Below are positions 33,801 to 44,339 of a DNA stretch of 64,000 bases, piece after piece. Under the pieces are notes generated by a model. The model was given only the letters and a program-made list of their open reading frames with translations, made no database searches and was not told the DNA's origin. The DNA lies in assembly GCA_035772735.1 (NCBI GenBank), contig JASDFA010000019.1:88596001-88660000 (forward strand), given 5' to 3'. Made by a program: the position numbers and the translations under genes. Position 1 is the first letter of the stretch; each line of letters begins with the position of its first letter. Source of the DNA: Datura wrightii. Its lineage: Eukaryota > Streptophyta > Magnoliopsida > Solanales > Solanaceae.

Positions 33801-35026
33801 GTACAATAGCGAGCAGACAAGATAAAGGCAAGGGTGCTTCTACCTCAGGCACAGGTAGGAAAAGGATGAGACTGGGCACCGCAGTCCCAGCTGCACTCGC
33901 TATTCCGCGAGGCCAACGCCGCCAATACGGAACAAGATGGGTAACCGATGAAGGGAAGAAATGGTATGCTAAGCATAAAGAAAACAAGTACTTCCCGGAG
34001 GAACATATTGCAAGGGAACCACTCGCACAGGAGTTCCCTCGCATTGTACAGAGAATCGAGGCAGCTGGGCTCAGCTTTATTTTTCAGGAGCCCAAGGAGT
34101 GCAACCTTCACTTGGTCCGGGAATTTCATGCAAACTGGAACCCGGCCATCAGAAGCCACACAGTGAAAATCATAGGGCAGATTGTCACTCTGGAACCCCA
34201 GCAGCTGAATGCCATCGTTGGAGCGCGGGACACAGACGCCAACGTTCTCCGCCAGCTAAACATCACCCCACCGTATGCCGACATCAGACGTACGTTGTGT
34301 GGGGCTCGATCCACAGCCCGATGGAGTAGACATAAGGAGAGGGGTTACCACCAGACTCTGCCTTATTCGCAGATGAACAGGGAGGCCAGAATATGGCTGA
34401 AGATTGTGTGTTCGTGTTTGATCCCGTGAGTTCATATGACGGACGTGACCCGGGACCGTGTCTGCTTGGTGTATGCCCTTATGAAAGGGCTTGAGATTAA
34501 TGTGGGGGCGGTAATAATATCCTCCATGAAGAGAGCCAGACTGCACCAGGGCCACAGATACGGGTTTGGTGGACTCATCACCACCTTCCTCCGAGGCCTC
34601 GACATTGAGGAAGAAGCCTTGGACTATATTCCGCAGTTGGAGCGGAGGGCCCTCGATGTGACAAAGACTAAGGCCCCTGACACTACACACGGACCAGTAC
34701 TGACTTTGGGCGAGCGACATGCTCGTGACGATCAGTACATGGCCCGTATGTTCGGCATGCAGATGCTGCAGCTACGGATTGGTGGGAGACCAGCCACCGA
34801 GGAAGAATTATGGCAGCTGGAGCTGGACTACCCCTTTGGCGAGAACGCCAGAGCCTTATGTCGGGTAGGGCCAGCCTTTATGGAGCCGACAGATGACGAT
34901 GTCCCTACTGATGAGGAGACACGTTGTGAGGACTCCGATGTGGAGTCCGATGACGACGATGGAGCTGATTCAGATATGGGCGACGAGGCCGCAGCACCAG
35001 ATGAAGAAGTCGAATATTTCGACTGA
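33785..35026 (+). pseudogene. Element C ORF2, plant transposon-associated protein, single stop
   Basis: About 413 codons in one frame, interrupted only by TGA 34427-34429 (context fits a CGA-to-TGA change). An N-terminal basic stretch (GRKRMRL) is followed by a domain with WVTDEGKKWY, FHANW and ARIWLK motifs that resembles the 'putative plant transposon protein' family found in Athila-like repeats. The C-terminus is strongly acidic (DSDVESDDDD). Homologues lie in E1 and E2b in the same element position. I see no membrane segment or signal peptide, so an envelope-like role is not supported. The molecular function is unknown. Start at 33785 is uncertain (see candidate intron). Confidence 0.75.
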
Positions 35027-36888
35027 GTAGGGAGTTCCACCACCCAACATTTTGTGCTTTGTATTTTTGTGAACACTGGGGACAGTGTTCGATTTAAGTG
35101 TGGGGTGGGGAGCAGCTAGGTGCTGGGACAAGGCTCTAATTTGCTGTATGTTTTTTTTTTCTTGGTTTGTATGAATGTTTGTGCTTTCCCTGTGGTGAAC
35201 TGATTGGTGATGTATCTGTATATATTTGTTTTGTGGCTGATGATGTGTGTTTTTGAAAGTTATGGTTGCTAGTGTAAATATTTTGTAAATTTTGTAAATA
35301 TTTTTTTCTATCGACATGATCGATATTTTTCAAAATTTTTGCGAAAATATTTTGCACTTGTAAATATTTTCTTTCTATCGAAATGATCGATGTGTTGCAA
35401 AATTTTTTTCGATTTTTTTTAATTTTTTGGGTTTCTCGGAGTTTGTTTTCGGTTCTTTTACCGAGAATAGTCCCATTGAACCGATGTCATAGTTAGTGAC
35501 CGTTCCCTATGATGGATGGATGACGACCGTCTTAAGGGAAATGTAGTCGGTAGGAGTAGGATTTTTATTTGTTTTTAGTTTTTCTTTGGTGGATTGCATC
35601 AATGAACTGTAGTTGCTTATGGTTGCTAAAATTTCGTTGCGTGTTGTAATTGATGTTCAAAATGTGAAAATGATTCGTTTGAAAGCATGCAATTCGGTAA
35701 ATATGTTGAGTTACCTAGGCTATAGAATTTGGTTCAGTATGATTGAGGCTTAATCTTGAATTCATGTAATTGACTAATTAAAGAGTCTGTGAATGCATCT
35801 TGATTCAAGCATGTGCATGAAGTGTGAAGTGAGGTTTTGCTATTCCATGTCATTGTGAATTGTCTAGAACTTGCCTGGTGTGTATACAAAACGAAATGAA
35901 GGAGGTGTAGTGTTGGAAAGGATGTAGGCATTTCTTTGTTTTAACCGATAGTTTCCATTTTTTTCTTGTCAAATTCTACCTTTTTATATGTTGTATACCC
36001 TAGTCAGCCCGTTGAGCCTTTAGCCGATTTCTTTCTTTTGTCCAAAAATTGTATGTACTAAGCTTTATTACTTCTTTTCATTAGCCTTAAAGTATATAAG
36101 AAGCTCTTAAGCGCTTACAAAGAAAAGAAAATGTTTCCCAAAGTGTTAAAGAGTGAAAAGAAAAAGAAAAGCAAAGTGAGGAAAGAAAAGATGATGTTGA
36201 AGAGACACTTGTTGTAATTAATTGATAGTGAGGGTACTTGAAAACCCTTTGTTTTGTGTCAAGTGTGTCTGATGAAATGGGCTGTATGAAAGTAAACCAG
36301 CATGAATGGGAGAAAAAGAGAAAAGAGAGGAACAATGTCCATGAGTCGATGGGAATGAGTTGAAAAGGAGCTTAAGGATGCTAGCGACTATTATTGGCTA
36401 ATCCAATATATATATACTAGATCCATAGCCCCGTTACAACCCATTAAAGTCCTACGTGATCCTATATTGCATTTCTTTATATTAGTGGAGTAATACACTA
36501 AGGGCAAGCTTATGGGTCATGACATGAGGCATGTGAATTCTTTTGGGAGAGTGAGTGAAATTAATTTTTATATGCCCCTAATTGCATGTTTGTGTGCTGC
36601 ATGAACATAAAGGGGAAGTTTCTCTCGAGTTGTGAGGGCACATGCTTGATGAAAGATTGATTTTCGTGTCGGATTTCTTGATTAGCTGATTTGCATGAGT
36701 TTGCCGATATCAAGAATCAATTCTTAAAGTCTAGGAAGTCTTGATGTATTAAAGGTCATTGTATTGTACGACCAAGCATGTTTTCTTGATGATTTGCAAA
36801 AATTGAATAATCGGTATGACCGTAGCGTTAATTGTTGCACCATAGTGACGAAGGTTGGGATGTAATTTGCATGATTTGTGTATATGTT
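35027..36888 (+). other. Long 3' noncoding region of element C
   Basis: No ORF. It starts with GTGAACACTGGGGACAGTGT and a first AAGTGTGGGGTGGGG, both with counterparts after E2b ORF2. Two copies of the hairpin string CTATCGA(C/A)ATGATCGAT lie near 35308 and 35377. A purine-rich stretch covers about 36117-36350. Confidence 0.6.
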
Positions 36889-36902
36889 GTTCGAGGGCGA
36901 AC
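36889..36902 (+). other. Pre-PPT hairpin motif, element C
   Basis: GTTCGAGGGCGAAC, stem GTTCG/CGAAC with loop AGGG, nine bases before the polypurine tract. Analogous to CATTCGAGGACGAATG of A and B. Confidence 0.5.
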
Positions 36903-36910
36903 AAGGATTT

Positions 36911-36924
36911 AAGTGTGGGGTAAG
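36911..36924 (+). other. Polypurine tract of element C
   Basis: AAGTGTGGGGTAAG directly before the LTR start TGATCT, typical of Athila-like elements. Confidence 0.8.
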
Positions 36925-38380
36925 TGATCTTGGGCAGATTTATATGCCCAAGTGATACTCAAACGTATCATTTTTACCTTGTTTGTTGTGCAATGTGTAT
37001 ATAATATCATGTAATTAGTAATAAAATGCGAATTTATACTAACCAACATGATTAGCATTTGTTTTGCAGGTAAATGTGATTTTTAGGAGCTAAAATGCAT
37101 GTTGGAACTATGTCGGAGTTGGACTTGGATGCGAGCGTGGAAAAGACCTTGGAATGCACATTTTATAGGGGCTCCGCGATGGAGCCGTGCCACGCTACCA
37201 TCGCGGTAGCACACTGCCTGAACAGGAATTAAAATGGCAAATTCCAGTGTGCCTTCGCGTCAGCTCCGTGGCACGGAGAGAGGCCTCCGCGTTGGCGTCC
37301 GTGCCACGTTGAGGCTAATTTACCGGACCCTGAAATTCCAGTGAAGGTCCGCGTCCACGCCGTGTCACGGAGGCAGTGCTCCGCGTTGGCCTCCGTGACA
37401 CGTTGCTTGTTATTCCGGGAAAAATTTCCCACTAGTATAAATAGCACACTTAGGTTTATTTTAAGCAGTTTTTAGTTTTTAGACTGAGTTCAAAAGTGGA
37501 GAGCAAGGACGTGGGTTAGGAGCAATTGAGGAACGAAAAAGCTAAGGGATTTCTTCTCTTCTTTTCTTCTTTCTATCAATTGTACGTATGATTTACACTC
37601 ATTTTAGGATGATCAATCCACAAATGAGTGGCTAATTCTCTTCCTTGCTGAGGTTTTGAACATGTGTAATGAATTTTGATTATAATTGATATGGTTTTCT
37701 TCTTCTTCTTTCATGTTGTTCTATTAATTCTTGTTCTTACTGCATTGGTGATTGACCAACATTAATGTACATCTAAAAAGTCCAATTTCACTCGAGAGAG
37801 CAACAAATTGGAAAGTTGTGAATTAATAGGGTATTGTTCTTAACTTGATTTGGGAAAATTGAGTTTTGATGTGCTTTCCTGATAGAAATATACTTGAAAG
37901 CCGTATTAGTCAATTTAGGAACCGATATTGTAGTGCTAGGTCATAAATTGCATTTGATCACAGAAATGTAGACGGATGGTTTATGATTCTAAAGTGAAAT
38001 TAAATACGAAAGTTTTAATTTCTAGGCGAATGTTCTTGGCTAGCAATATGAAGAAGAGATTAACCAAATTATCATGATTATCAAGTTCATACTTGTTCTT
38101 AACCTTAGCATGTTCATATCCATTATCTAAATTCACAAGTAAATAGTTGTTATTAATTGTAGTATATATAGTTTAGAAACAAAAACTCAAGTAACTGTTG
38201 GTTACATTGTTGTTAGCATAATTAGAAGTGAAATAGGAATATAGTAATCTAGGCAACTTTACATATCTTGAGCCTCCTTGGATCGATACTTGGCTACTTA
38301 GCCACTTTATTACTTGTTTGACCACGTGCACTTGCGTGTCAGTTTATAATATATAATACCAATCGGAATAGCACCGAGCA
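36925..38380 (+). repeat. 3' LTR of element C (1456 bp)
   Basis: Aligns with 28438-29896 at about 98-99%, with a small difference at the extreme 3' end. Followed by the CTGGC target duplication. Confidence 0.93.
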
Positions 38381-39235
38381 CTGGCTGTACCTTTCAACTT
38401 TTGGGGGGGCCAGGTAAGCTTTATGTTTGCTTTAGATATTGATAATTAGACAATAAGACGTTCTATTACTCAGGTATGATCTCTATTCCTTCATTTAAGT
38501 TATTTTCAATTCTACTTCTTTATTTCAGTCATTTACAGTTATCACCTTACATATTCAGTACATATTGTACTAACGCCCTTTCTGGGGCGCTACATTACTT
38601 GCCTGCAGGTACGGATAGACGAGGAGCAGGTCCCTTATAGCTTTAAGCCAGCATCACCAGAGCGGTTGGCTCCTTTCTTTCGAAGCTTGTAGATTGAAGG
38701 TTTACTTCTTTTGATTGTACAGTTAATGGGTAGGTCGGGGCCCTATCCCAACCATCATATTACTCCTAGAGGCTTGCAGATTATTTCTATTTTCCTGTGG
38801 TTAGAGGCTATTGGCCGTGTGGGGCCTACATGCACTTCAGTTTACGTGTTGGTCGTGTGGGGCCCATATGTGTTTTAGTTTACATGTTGGCCGTGTGGGG
38901 CCTTGTTTAGCTGGTAGATTAGCGGCCTTGTCGGCCATAGATTAGCTTAGCACTGATTTTACTTCACAGTCATAACTAGATGTCATGGTGGTCTTGTCGG
39001 TTCGCATAGGATTTCCTGTTATTGCCTATTTCTGGTTAGCTATTTTATTTTACAGGTGGCTATAAGGCCGTCGGCCTGAGGTTGTATTTACAGCCGAGAT
39101 GTAGCCCATTGTTCTCTTGATTTGGGAATTAGAGTTAGCGCTGCACCAGGAGTGCTTAGGCTCAGTTAGTTCAATCAGTTCAGATCCTAGTAGGGCACCA
39201 GGTGCCAATCATGCCTTCCAAGGTGGGGAGTGACA
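38381..39235 (+). repeat. 3' LTR of element B, right part
   Basis: Resumes the B LTR with CTGGCTGTACC and aligns with 21030-21863 of the B 5' LTR. Ends AGTGACA. With the left part the complete LTR is about 2144 bp. Confidence 0.92.
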
Positions 39236-39611
39236 TACTACTTCTGTACTCTTTTTATTGAGTGCAGACTATGATCCAAGATGTTAATCTCGACCTCATC
39301 TCTAGCATGATTGGTTGACATCAATCTAAAGGTGAGTTGCTTTTTTCCCAGGCTGCCGCGGATCTTCCTTAGCTGATGTATTTTGATTCCAGAAAATGAC
39401 TCACTATTATTTTATTTTCAATACTCCTAGACACTGTTTGAGTTAAAGTCCTTTGTACAATGAGTTTCAGATTTCAGGTGATGTAATAGATAGTTTGTAT
39501 ATGTGTGGATTGAGTATTTAAGTAAGACTTCCTCATTACTAATAGGGTAGTTGGGAACGCTAATTCCCTGCCAAAGGGTCAGTGTGGGTGCTAATCACGG
39601 CCACTTGATCA
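39236..39611 (+). repeat. Probable LTR remnant of element H
   Basis: Noncoding sequence preceding a tRNA-Met-like primer site, ending CACTTGATCA. Only the 3' part remains. No second copy in the window confirms it. Confidence 0.4.
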
Positions 39612-39620
39612 TGAAAAAGA

Positions 39621-39632
39621 TGGTATCAAAAC
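39621..39632 (+). other. Decayed primer binding site, element H
   Basis: TGGTATCAAAAC matches 10 of 12 bases of the initiator tRNA-Met site. Confidence 0.55.
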
Positions 39633-39834
39633 CTTAGGTTCGTTGATCTCATTGTACAAAGACGAGTTTAGTGGAGTCTTGCGGACCATTGCAGAGACAT
39701 CCATTACTTATCTTCGGATGGCTACAGGACTTTAGGAAAATCTTCGTTCTTTCTTTCCTCCTTGCTACTACTTAATATCAATTGGTATCTGGTGATCCAA
39801 ATGGTATCTAACAATTTTTTTCTTTCTCTCACAG

Positions 39835-42800
39835 ATGGTGAGGACACGCTCAGGAGGAGTCAAAGAGGAGGCACCCGAGTCCGCCATTGCGACTATGGCT
39901 TGCAATAGAGGAAGGGCCAGTGGCAAAGGCTAAGGTCATGGACGGAGGCCTACTGCAGCCAGAGGCAGGGCTCAGGCTGCTGGTCCAGCCTAAGAGAGGT
40001 CCAAATCTCTAGTGCTTCTAGAGGTTCAAAAAAGGGTAGATGAGGAGATAGCAGAGGAAGTAGTAGTACCGGTATGGGGAGGTTTGACACATGCTACAAC
40101 TTCCATAGATGTACTAGCACAGGTCTTGAACTTATTTAGTGGACTGGTAGGCAACGGAGCAGTACCTTCAGCTCTGATGAGTCAGCATTCGGGGATGCAG
40201 CATGCTACCAGATACAGGAATATTTTCAAGATTGGTGGTTGGGTCGGTTATGATGGAGAGGAGCATGATTTGTTTTGGAGGTTCACCTAGACGAAGCCTC
40301 CCACCTTTTATGGCACCAAGGTTGAGGATGCCTATGAGTTCGTAATTGACTGCCACGAGAGACTCTACAAGATAGGGGTAGTGGAGAAGTATGAGTAGAA
40401 TTTGTCACATTCTAGTTGATGGGGGATGCTAAGCTCTGGTGGAGGGCGTTTGTGGAGTGTACACCTACATGGTCACCACCATTGACATGGACTCAGTTCT
40501 ACTCCACTTTTCTAGATAAGTATGTACTTCGCACCTTGCAGGACCGGAGGCGTGATGCATTCACCATCATTGAAAATGGGACCTCCCCTGTTGCATCCTA
40601 TGAGGCCCGTTTCCACTCCGTATCCAGGTATGCTTTATGTTACTACCCATATAGGAGGAGAGATCATGCAATTCATGAAGGGCCTGAATGTGGTACTCCA
40701 GTTGTCAGTCTTCCAGATGTTCTTGTCATGTAAGACTTTCTAGGTGGTAGTCGAGTATGTCAAGAATATAGAGGGAGTTAAGCAGGATGGTTATGCGAAG
40801 AATGCCAAGAAGAAGGCTTGGAAGGGGGGTAATTTTAGTGGTTCTTTCTCCAAGGCTCCAATCCCTCAAGGGTACTCTGGACACCCTATTTAGCCAGCGA
40901 TGCAGGTATCAGTTGTGGGTCCACAAGGGTTCAGTCAATGCACTTTAGGTACTGCGGGAGGTACACAATTAACTCGGTAAGATTTTGGGGCTCGTCCTAT
41001 CTCTTCTGTCCCAGCTCAAAGGCTTGTGATAGATAGGGTCGGTCATGAATGTGGAGAGTATGGCCACATCTAGAGGTGGTGTCCCAGGTTCAGACAGGGT
41101 GGCTAGATTATTCCACATCAGACTCCCCGAGCCCCAGCTACAACAAGTAGGAGAGGTAGTGCTTTCAGCATTGATCTGCCTTAGCTTGGGTGGGGTGGCC
41201 ACTCAACTGGCAGAGGTGGATCCTAGCCCAGTAGAGGTGGTGCTTAGGCTGATAGAGGTGGTACACAACCTAGCAAAGATGGGTCACAAGAAGGCGTCCA
41301 GGCTTATTTCTATGCATTTCTGGGAAGATTTGAGGTAGAGGCTTCAAATGTAGTTATCACAAGTGCCATTATTGTATGTGATTGCATGGCTACTACTTTA
41401 TTTGATCATGCTTCTACCTTCTCGTATGTCTCTACTTATTTTGCTTTGGGGTTGAACCTTGTCTGTGATGTTCTTAATGCTCCAATTCATGTCTCTACTC
41501 TCATTGTTCATAGTGCATATCATGCGTGTTCGGTAGGATTTATGGGGTATGAGACCCAGGTATAGATAAGGTGGATTTTGATGTTATCCTTAGGATGAGT
41601 TGGTTGTCTCCTTACTATGCTATTTTGGACTGCCATGGTAAGACAATCACCAAAGCGATGCCAGATGTGTCTAGATTAGAGTGGAAGGGGGACTGTAGCT
41701 CTGCTCCTAAGAAAATCATTTCGTTTATTCGTGTTAGAAAATTGGTAAAGCGGGAGTGTTCGACTTATCTAGCCCATGTTTGGGATACTAGTACAGAAGT
41801 TCCTCCTATTGAGTCAGTTTCGGTTGTTCGGGAGTTCCTAGAGGTATTTTCGGCGGATTTTCCTAGTATGCAACCAGACCACAACATTAATTTATTTATA
41901 GACTTAGAGCCAGGGACTCAGCCTATTTCCGTACCGTCATATTGGATGGCACCAATGGAGTTGAGAGAGTTGAAAGAATAGCTGCAGGAATTGCTTAGTA
42001 AAAGGTTCATTCGTTTGACTATCTCTTTGTGGAGTACTCCGGTGTTTTTTGTTAAGAAGAAAGATGATAATATGTGGATGTGCATTGACTACCATCAATT
42101 AAATAAGGTCACCATTCAGAATAAATATCCTCTTTCCTGGATAAATAACCTGTTCAATCAGCTCCAGGGGACGTCTGTGTTCTCAAAAATTGACTTGAGA
42201 TCATATTATCACCAGTTGAAGATTCGTGCTAAGGACATTCCAAAAATGGCTTTTCGAACCAAGTATGGCACTATGGGTTTTTGGTTATGTCATTTCAACT
42301 TACTAATGCTCCAACTACTTTTATGAGTCTTATGAATAGGATTTTAAAGCCTTACCTGGATTCATTCATAATTGTCTTATTGATGACATCCTGATATATT
42401 CAAAGAGTAAGCAAAAACATAAGGATCATCTAAGGATTGTCCTAGGTGGTTGAAGGAGAAATAGTTGTATGCAAAGTTTTTCAAGTGTGAGTTCTGGCTA
42501 GAATCGGTATTCTTTTTAGGATATGTGGTCTTAAAGAAGGGAATTATGGTGGATCTGCAGAAGGTGGAGGCAGTCAGGAATTGGCCTAGGCCCATGCTAG
42601 GGTAGAAGTTCGTAGTTTTGTAAGGTTGGCTAGCTACAATCACTAGTTTTTGAAGGGCTTTGCTACTATTGCATCTTGGTTGGCCCGACTGGATCAGAAA
42701 GATATACCTTTTTAGTGTAGGATATGTGGTCTTAAAGAAGGGAATTATGGTGGATCTGCAGAAGGTGGAGGCAGTCAGGAATTGGCCTAGGCCCATGCTA

Positions 42801-43235
42801 GGGTAGAAGTTCGTAGTTTTGTAAGGTTGGCTAGCTACAATCACTAGTTTTTGAAGGGCTTTGCTACTATTGCATCTTGGTTGGCCCGACTGGATCAGAA
42901 AGATATACCTTTTTAGTGGTTAGATGAGTGTGAAGAGAGCTTTCAAAAGCTCAAGACCTTGTTGACTACAACCCCTATCTCGACATTGCTGATGGAAGGT
43001 AAAGACTTTGTAGTTTATTGTGATGGCTTAGGTCTGGTTTGGGTGTTGTATTAATATAGGGAAATCACGTCATTGCATATTTTTCCAGGCAACTTAAGGT
43101 ACATGAGAAGAACTACCCTACGTATGGCCTAGAGTTGGCAGCTGTGGTTTTTGCATTGAAAATCTGGAGGCATTATCTATACGGTGCTCACTGTCAGGTG
43201 TTTACTAACCATCGCAACCTACAATATGTATTCAC
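39835..43235 (+). pseudogene. Element H: old Tekay-like gag-pol fragment, lacks integrase
   Basis: It starts at ATG 39835 (MVRTRSGG, a typical gag opening) and shows gag core segments (ERLYKIGVV near 40359; KLWWRAFVEC near 40431), a protease remnant, RT from about 41820 to 42500 (MCIDY near 42079, IDD near 42380 in a shifted frame) and RNase H to 43235. Many stops and frameshifts interrupt it. The protease DSG-type triad reads DHA near 41404, so it is inactive. A ~200-bp segment is perfectly duplicated in tandem. The frame breaks off inside RNase H, where another LTR fragment begins. Confidence 0.82.
42518..42919 (+). repeat. Perfect ~200-bp tandem duplication in element H RT region
   Basis: The unit beginning GGATATGTGGTC recurs with a period of 201 bases (anchor ATATGTGGTC at 42521 and 42722). 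I see no differences over about 197 bases, although the host element is badly decayed. Confidence 0.93.
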
Positions 43236-43417
43236 TGTTATGCCCCGAGCCTACACCCTGGGTGCGACCGACACTCAGACCACCTAGTGATCTAAGCGAA
43301 CCCTTAGCCTGACTTACTAATAGCTAAGAACACAATAAAGTAATGTGGAAGCTAAAGCTGTAATGGGCTCAATATAGTCAAGTAATATTTATTAACTGCA
43401 ACTGAAAGCAGCGAATG
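43236..43417 (-). repeat. Tekay-type LTR end fragment, inverted, inside element H
   Basis: It opens TGTTATGCCCCGAGCC. On the minus strand it ends GGGGCATAACA, resembling the 3' LTR ends of A and B (GGGGTGTGACA, GGGGCATGACA). It interrupts the RNase H of H and is cut by the E2a fragment. Confidence 0.45.
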
Positions 43418-43801
43418 TAAAATTCAAAATTTGACCTCTAATCTTGACTTGGTTAGTCCTTTTTTTAGGTTCCTAATTTGCTAAAAATTTCCTTACCATA
43501 TTTAAATTACATTTAGTCGGATCATAGAACATAAAATCCAACCCCAAGAGTATGTATTCTATCAACAATATGAGGAAATTCAGATGCTAAGCTATCTCTA
43601 TCAATAAATAATTCATGAGAATATTTTGATTCTTTATAATCTTTGAACCACTTTTTACTTTCTTGATCAATGACCTAACGGAGTCTATAATGGTGTAGTG
43701 GTTGTTGTGGCATGTTAGCATCCTCATTTTGTGCTTCTTGACCTCTTAGTGCCAAGACTTGAAGAAACTACACCCTTTCCTTTGCTAGATTTTGGAGCCA
43801 T
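43418..43801 (-). pseudogene. Element E2a ORF2, N-terminal fragment
   Basis: Begins at ATG 43801 (MAPKSS), as does E2b at 59961, and aligns with 59570-59961. Interrupted by a stop within about 25 codons and truncated at 43418 before the core of the ORF2 family domain. Confidence 0.7.
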
Positions 43802-44035
43802 ATTTGGTGAAATCTTAAGACAAATGGAGTTCTTTTTAATGATTTGGGTAAATAAATTTAGAAGATTTTGTAAAGAAGATGATGTTTTGGAGAGAAATTA
43901 TGATAGAGAGTGGGGTGTGCCCTGCGAAGTGGCAGAAGTGGGAGAAAAAAAATTAGGTTTTTACACTTTAAAGTACTCTTTGGGTCGGGTTTGACCTGTT
44001 TTGATCGAAAACTTTTTACCTGGGAAGCCTCCCAG

Positions 44036-44165
44036 CGTCGCGCCATTCCATGCATCAGATAGGCTCTGCGTCACGCCTATGCCTGTGTAGGCTGGCCTAT
44101 GAGCCGTGCCTCCATACGACATTGGCCCAACGCATCATGCCTGGCCATGCATATAGGGCTGTGTT
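44036..44165 (-). promoter_or_regulatory. Internal GC-rich palindromic cassette upstream of ORF2, element E2a
   Basis: Words such as GCCGTGCC, CATTGGCCCAACGCAT and CGCCTATGCCTGTGTAGGC match the style and partly the sequence of the E2b LTR cassette (61311-61437: GCCGTGCC, ACATTGGGCC, GCCTATGCATCGCGTAGGC). It lies between the hairpin motif and ORF2, as in C. Confidence 0.45.
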
Positions 44166-44280
44166 TTCGTGCACCCTATTTTCAATTGTTATGCTTAAAA
44201 GTTCTTTCATAGTTTATGACTTAATTCCTACACACTTTAACAAATAAATCAACTCTATAAAATCAATAAATAAAATACCT

Positions 44281-44330
44281 TGTGCTGTCTCCCAAGGAGC
44301 TCTTGATTTAATGTCTCGACACGATGCAGG
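44281..44330 (-). other. Conserved hairpin motif after protease position, element E2a
   Basis: On the minus strand: GTCGAGACATTAAATCAAG followed by AGCTCCTTGGGAGACAG. It lies directly after the gag remnant because the protease is deleted. Confidence 0.55.
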
Positions 44331-44339
44331 TATCTTGAT

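Larger units (their letters stand above)
28438..38380 (+). mobile_element. Element C: non-autonomous Athila-type LTR retrotransposon with ORF2
   Basis: A 9943-bp insertion in the 3' LTR of B, flanked by CTGGC. Order: LTR, tRNA-Asp-type primer site, gag-protease, hairpin motif, palindromic cassette, TATA-like box, ORF2, long 3' region, pre-PPT hairpin, polypurine tract, LTR. No RT, RNase H or integrase can be found, so mobility must have been supplied in trans. The LTRs differ by roughly 1.2%, so insertion was recent. Confidence 0.93.
20487..39235 (+). mobile_element. Element B: degenerate Tekay/Del-type element, split by element C
   Basis: 5' LTR (truncated), decayed primer site, gag-pol with many stops, pre-PPT hairpin, polypurine tract and 3' LTR lie in order. 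The 3' LTR resumes after element C (28438-38380). Sampled LTR segments differ by about 10%, far more than in A, and the coding region carries many more stops, so B is older. It shares LTR architecture and protein sequence with A but is a distinct family. Confidence 0.92.

Noticed and set aside
33785..35026. ORF2 as an envelope-like gene
   Set aside because: Its position after gag/pol fits, but there is no signal peptide, transmembrane helix or cysteine pattern.
42377..42844. A 155-codon minus-strand ORF with an internal repeat
   Set aside because: It is an antisense shadow of the tandemly duplicated RT segment of element H.
43236..43417. Start of a new plus-strand LTR element
   Set aside because: TGTTATGCCCC could open an LTR, but the minus-strand reading ends like a Tekay LTR and no further LTR structure follows on the plus strand.
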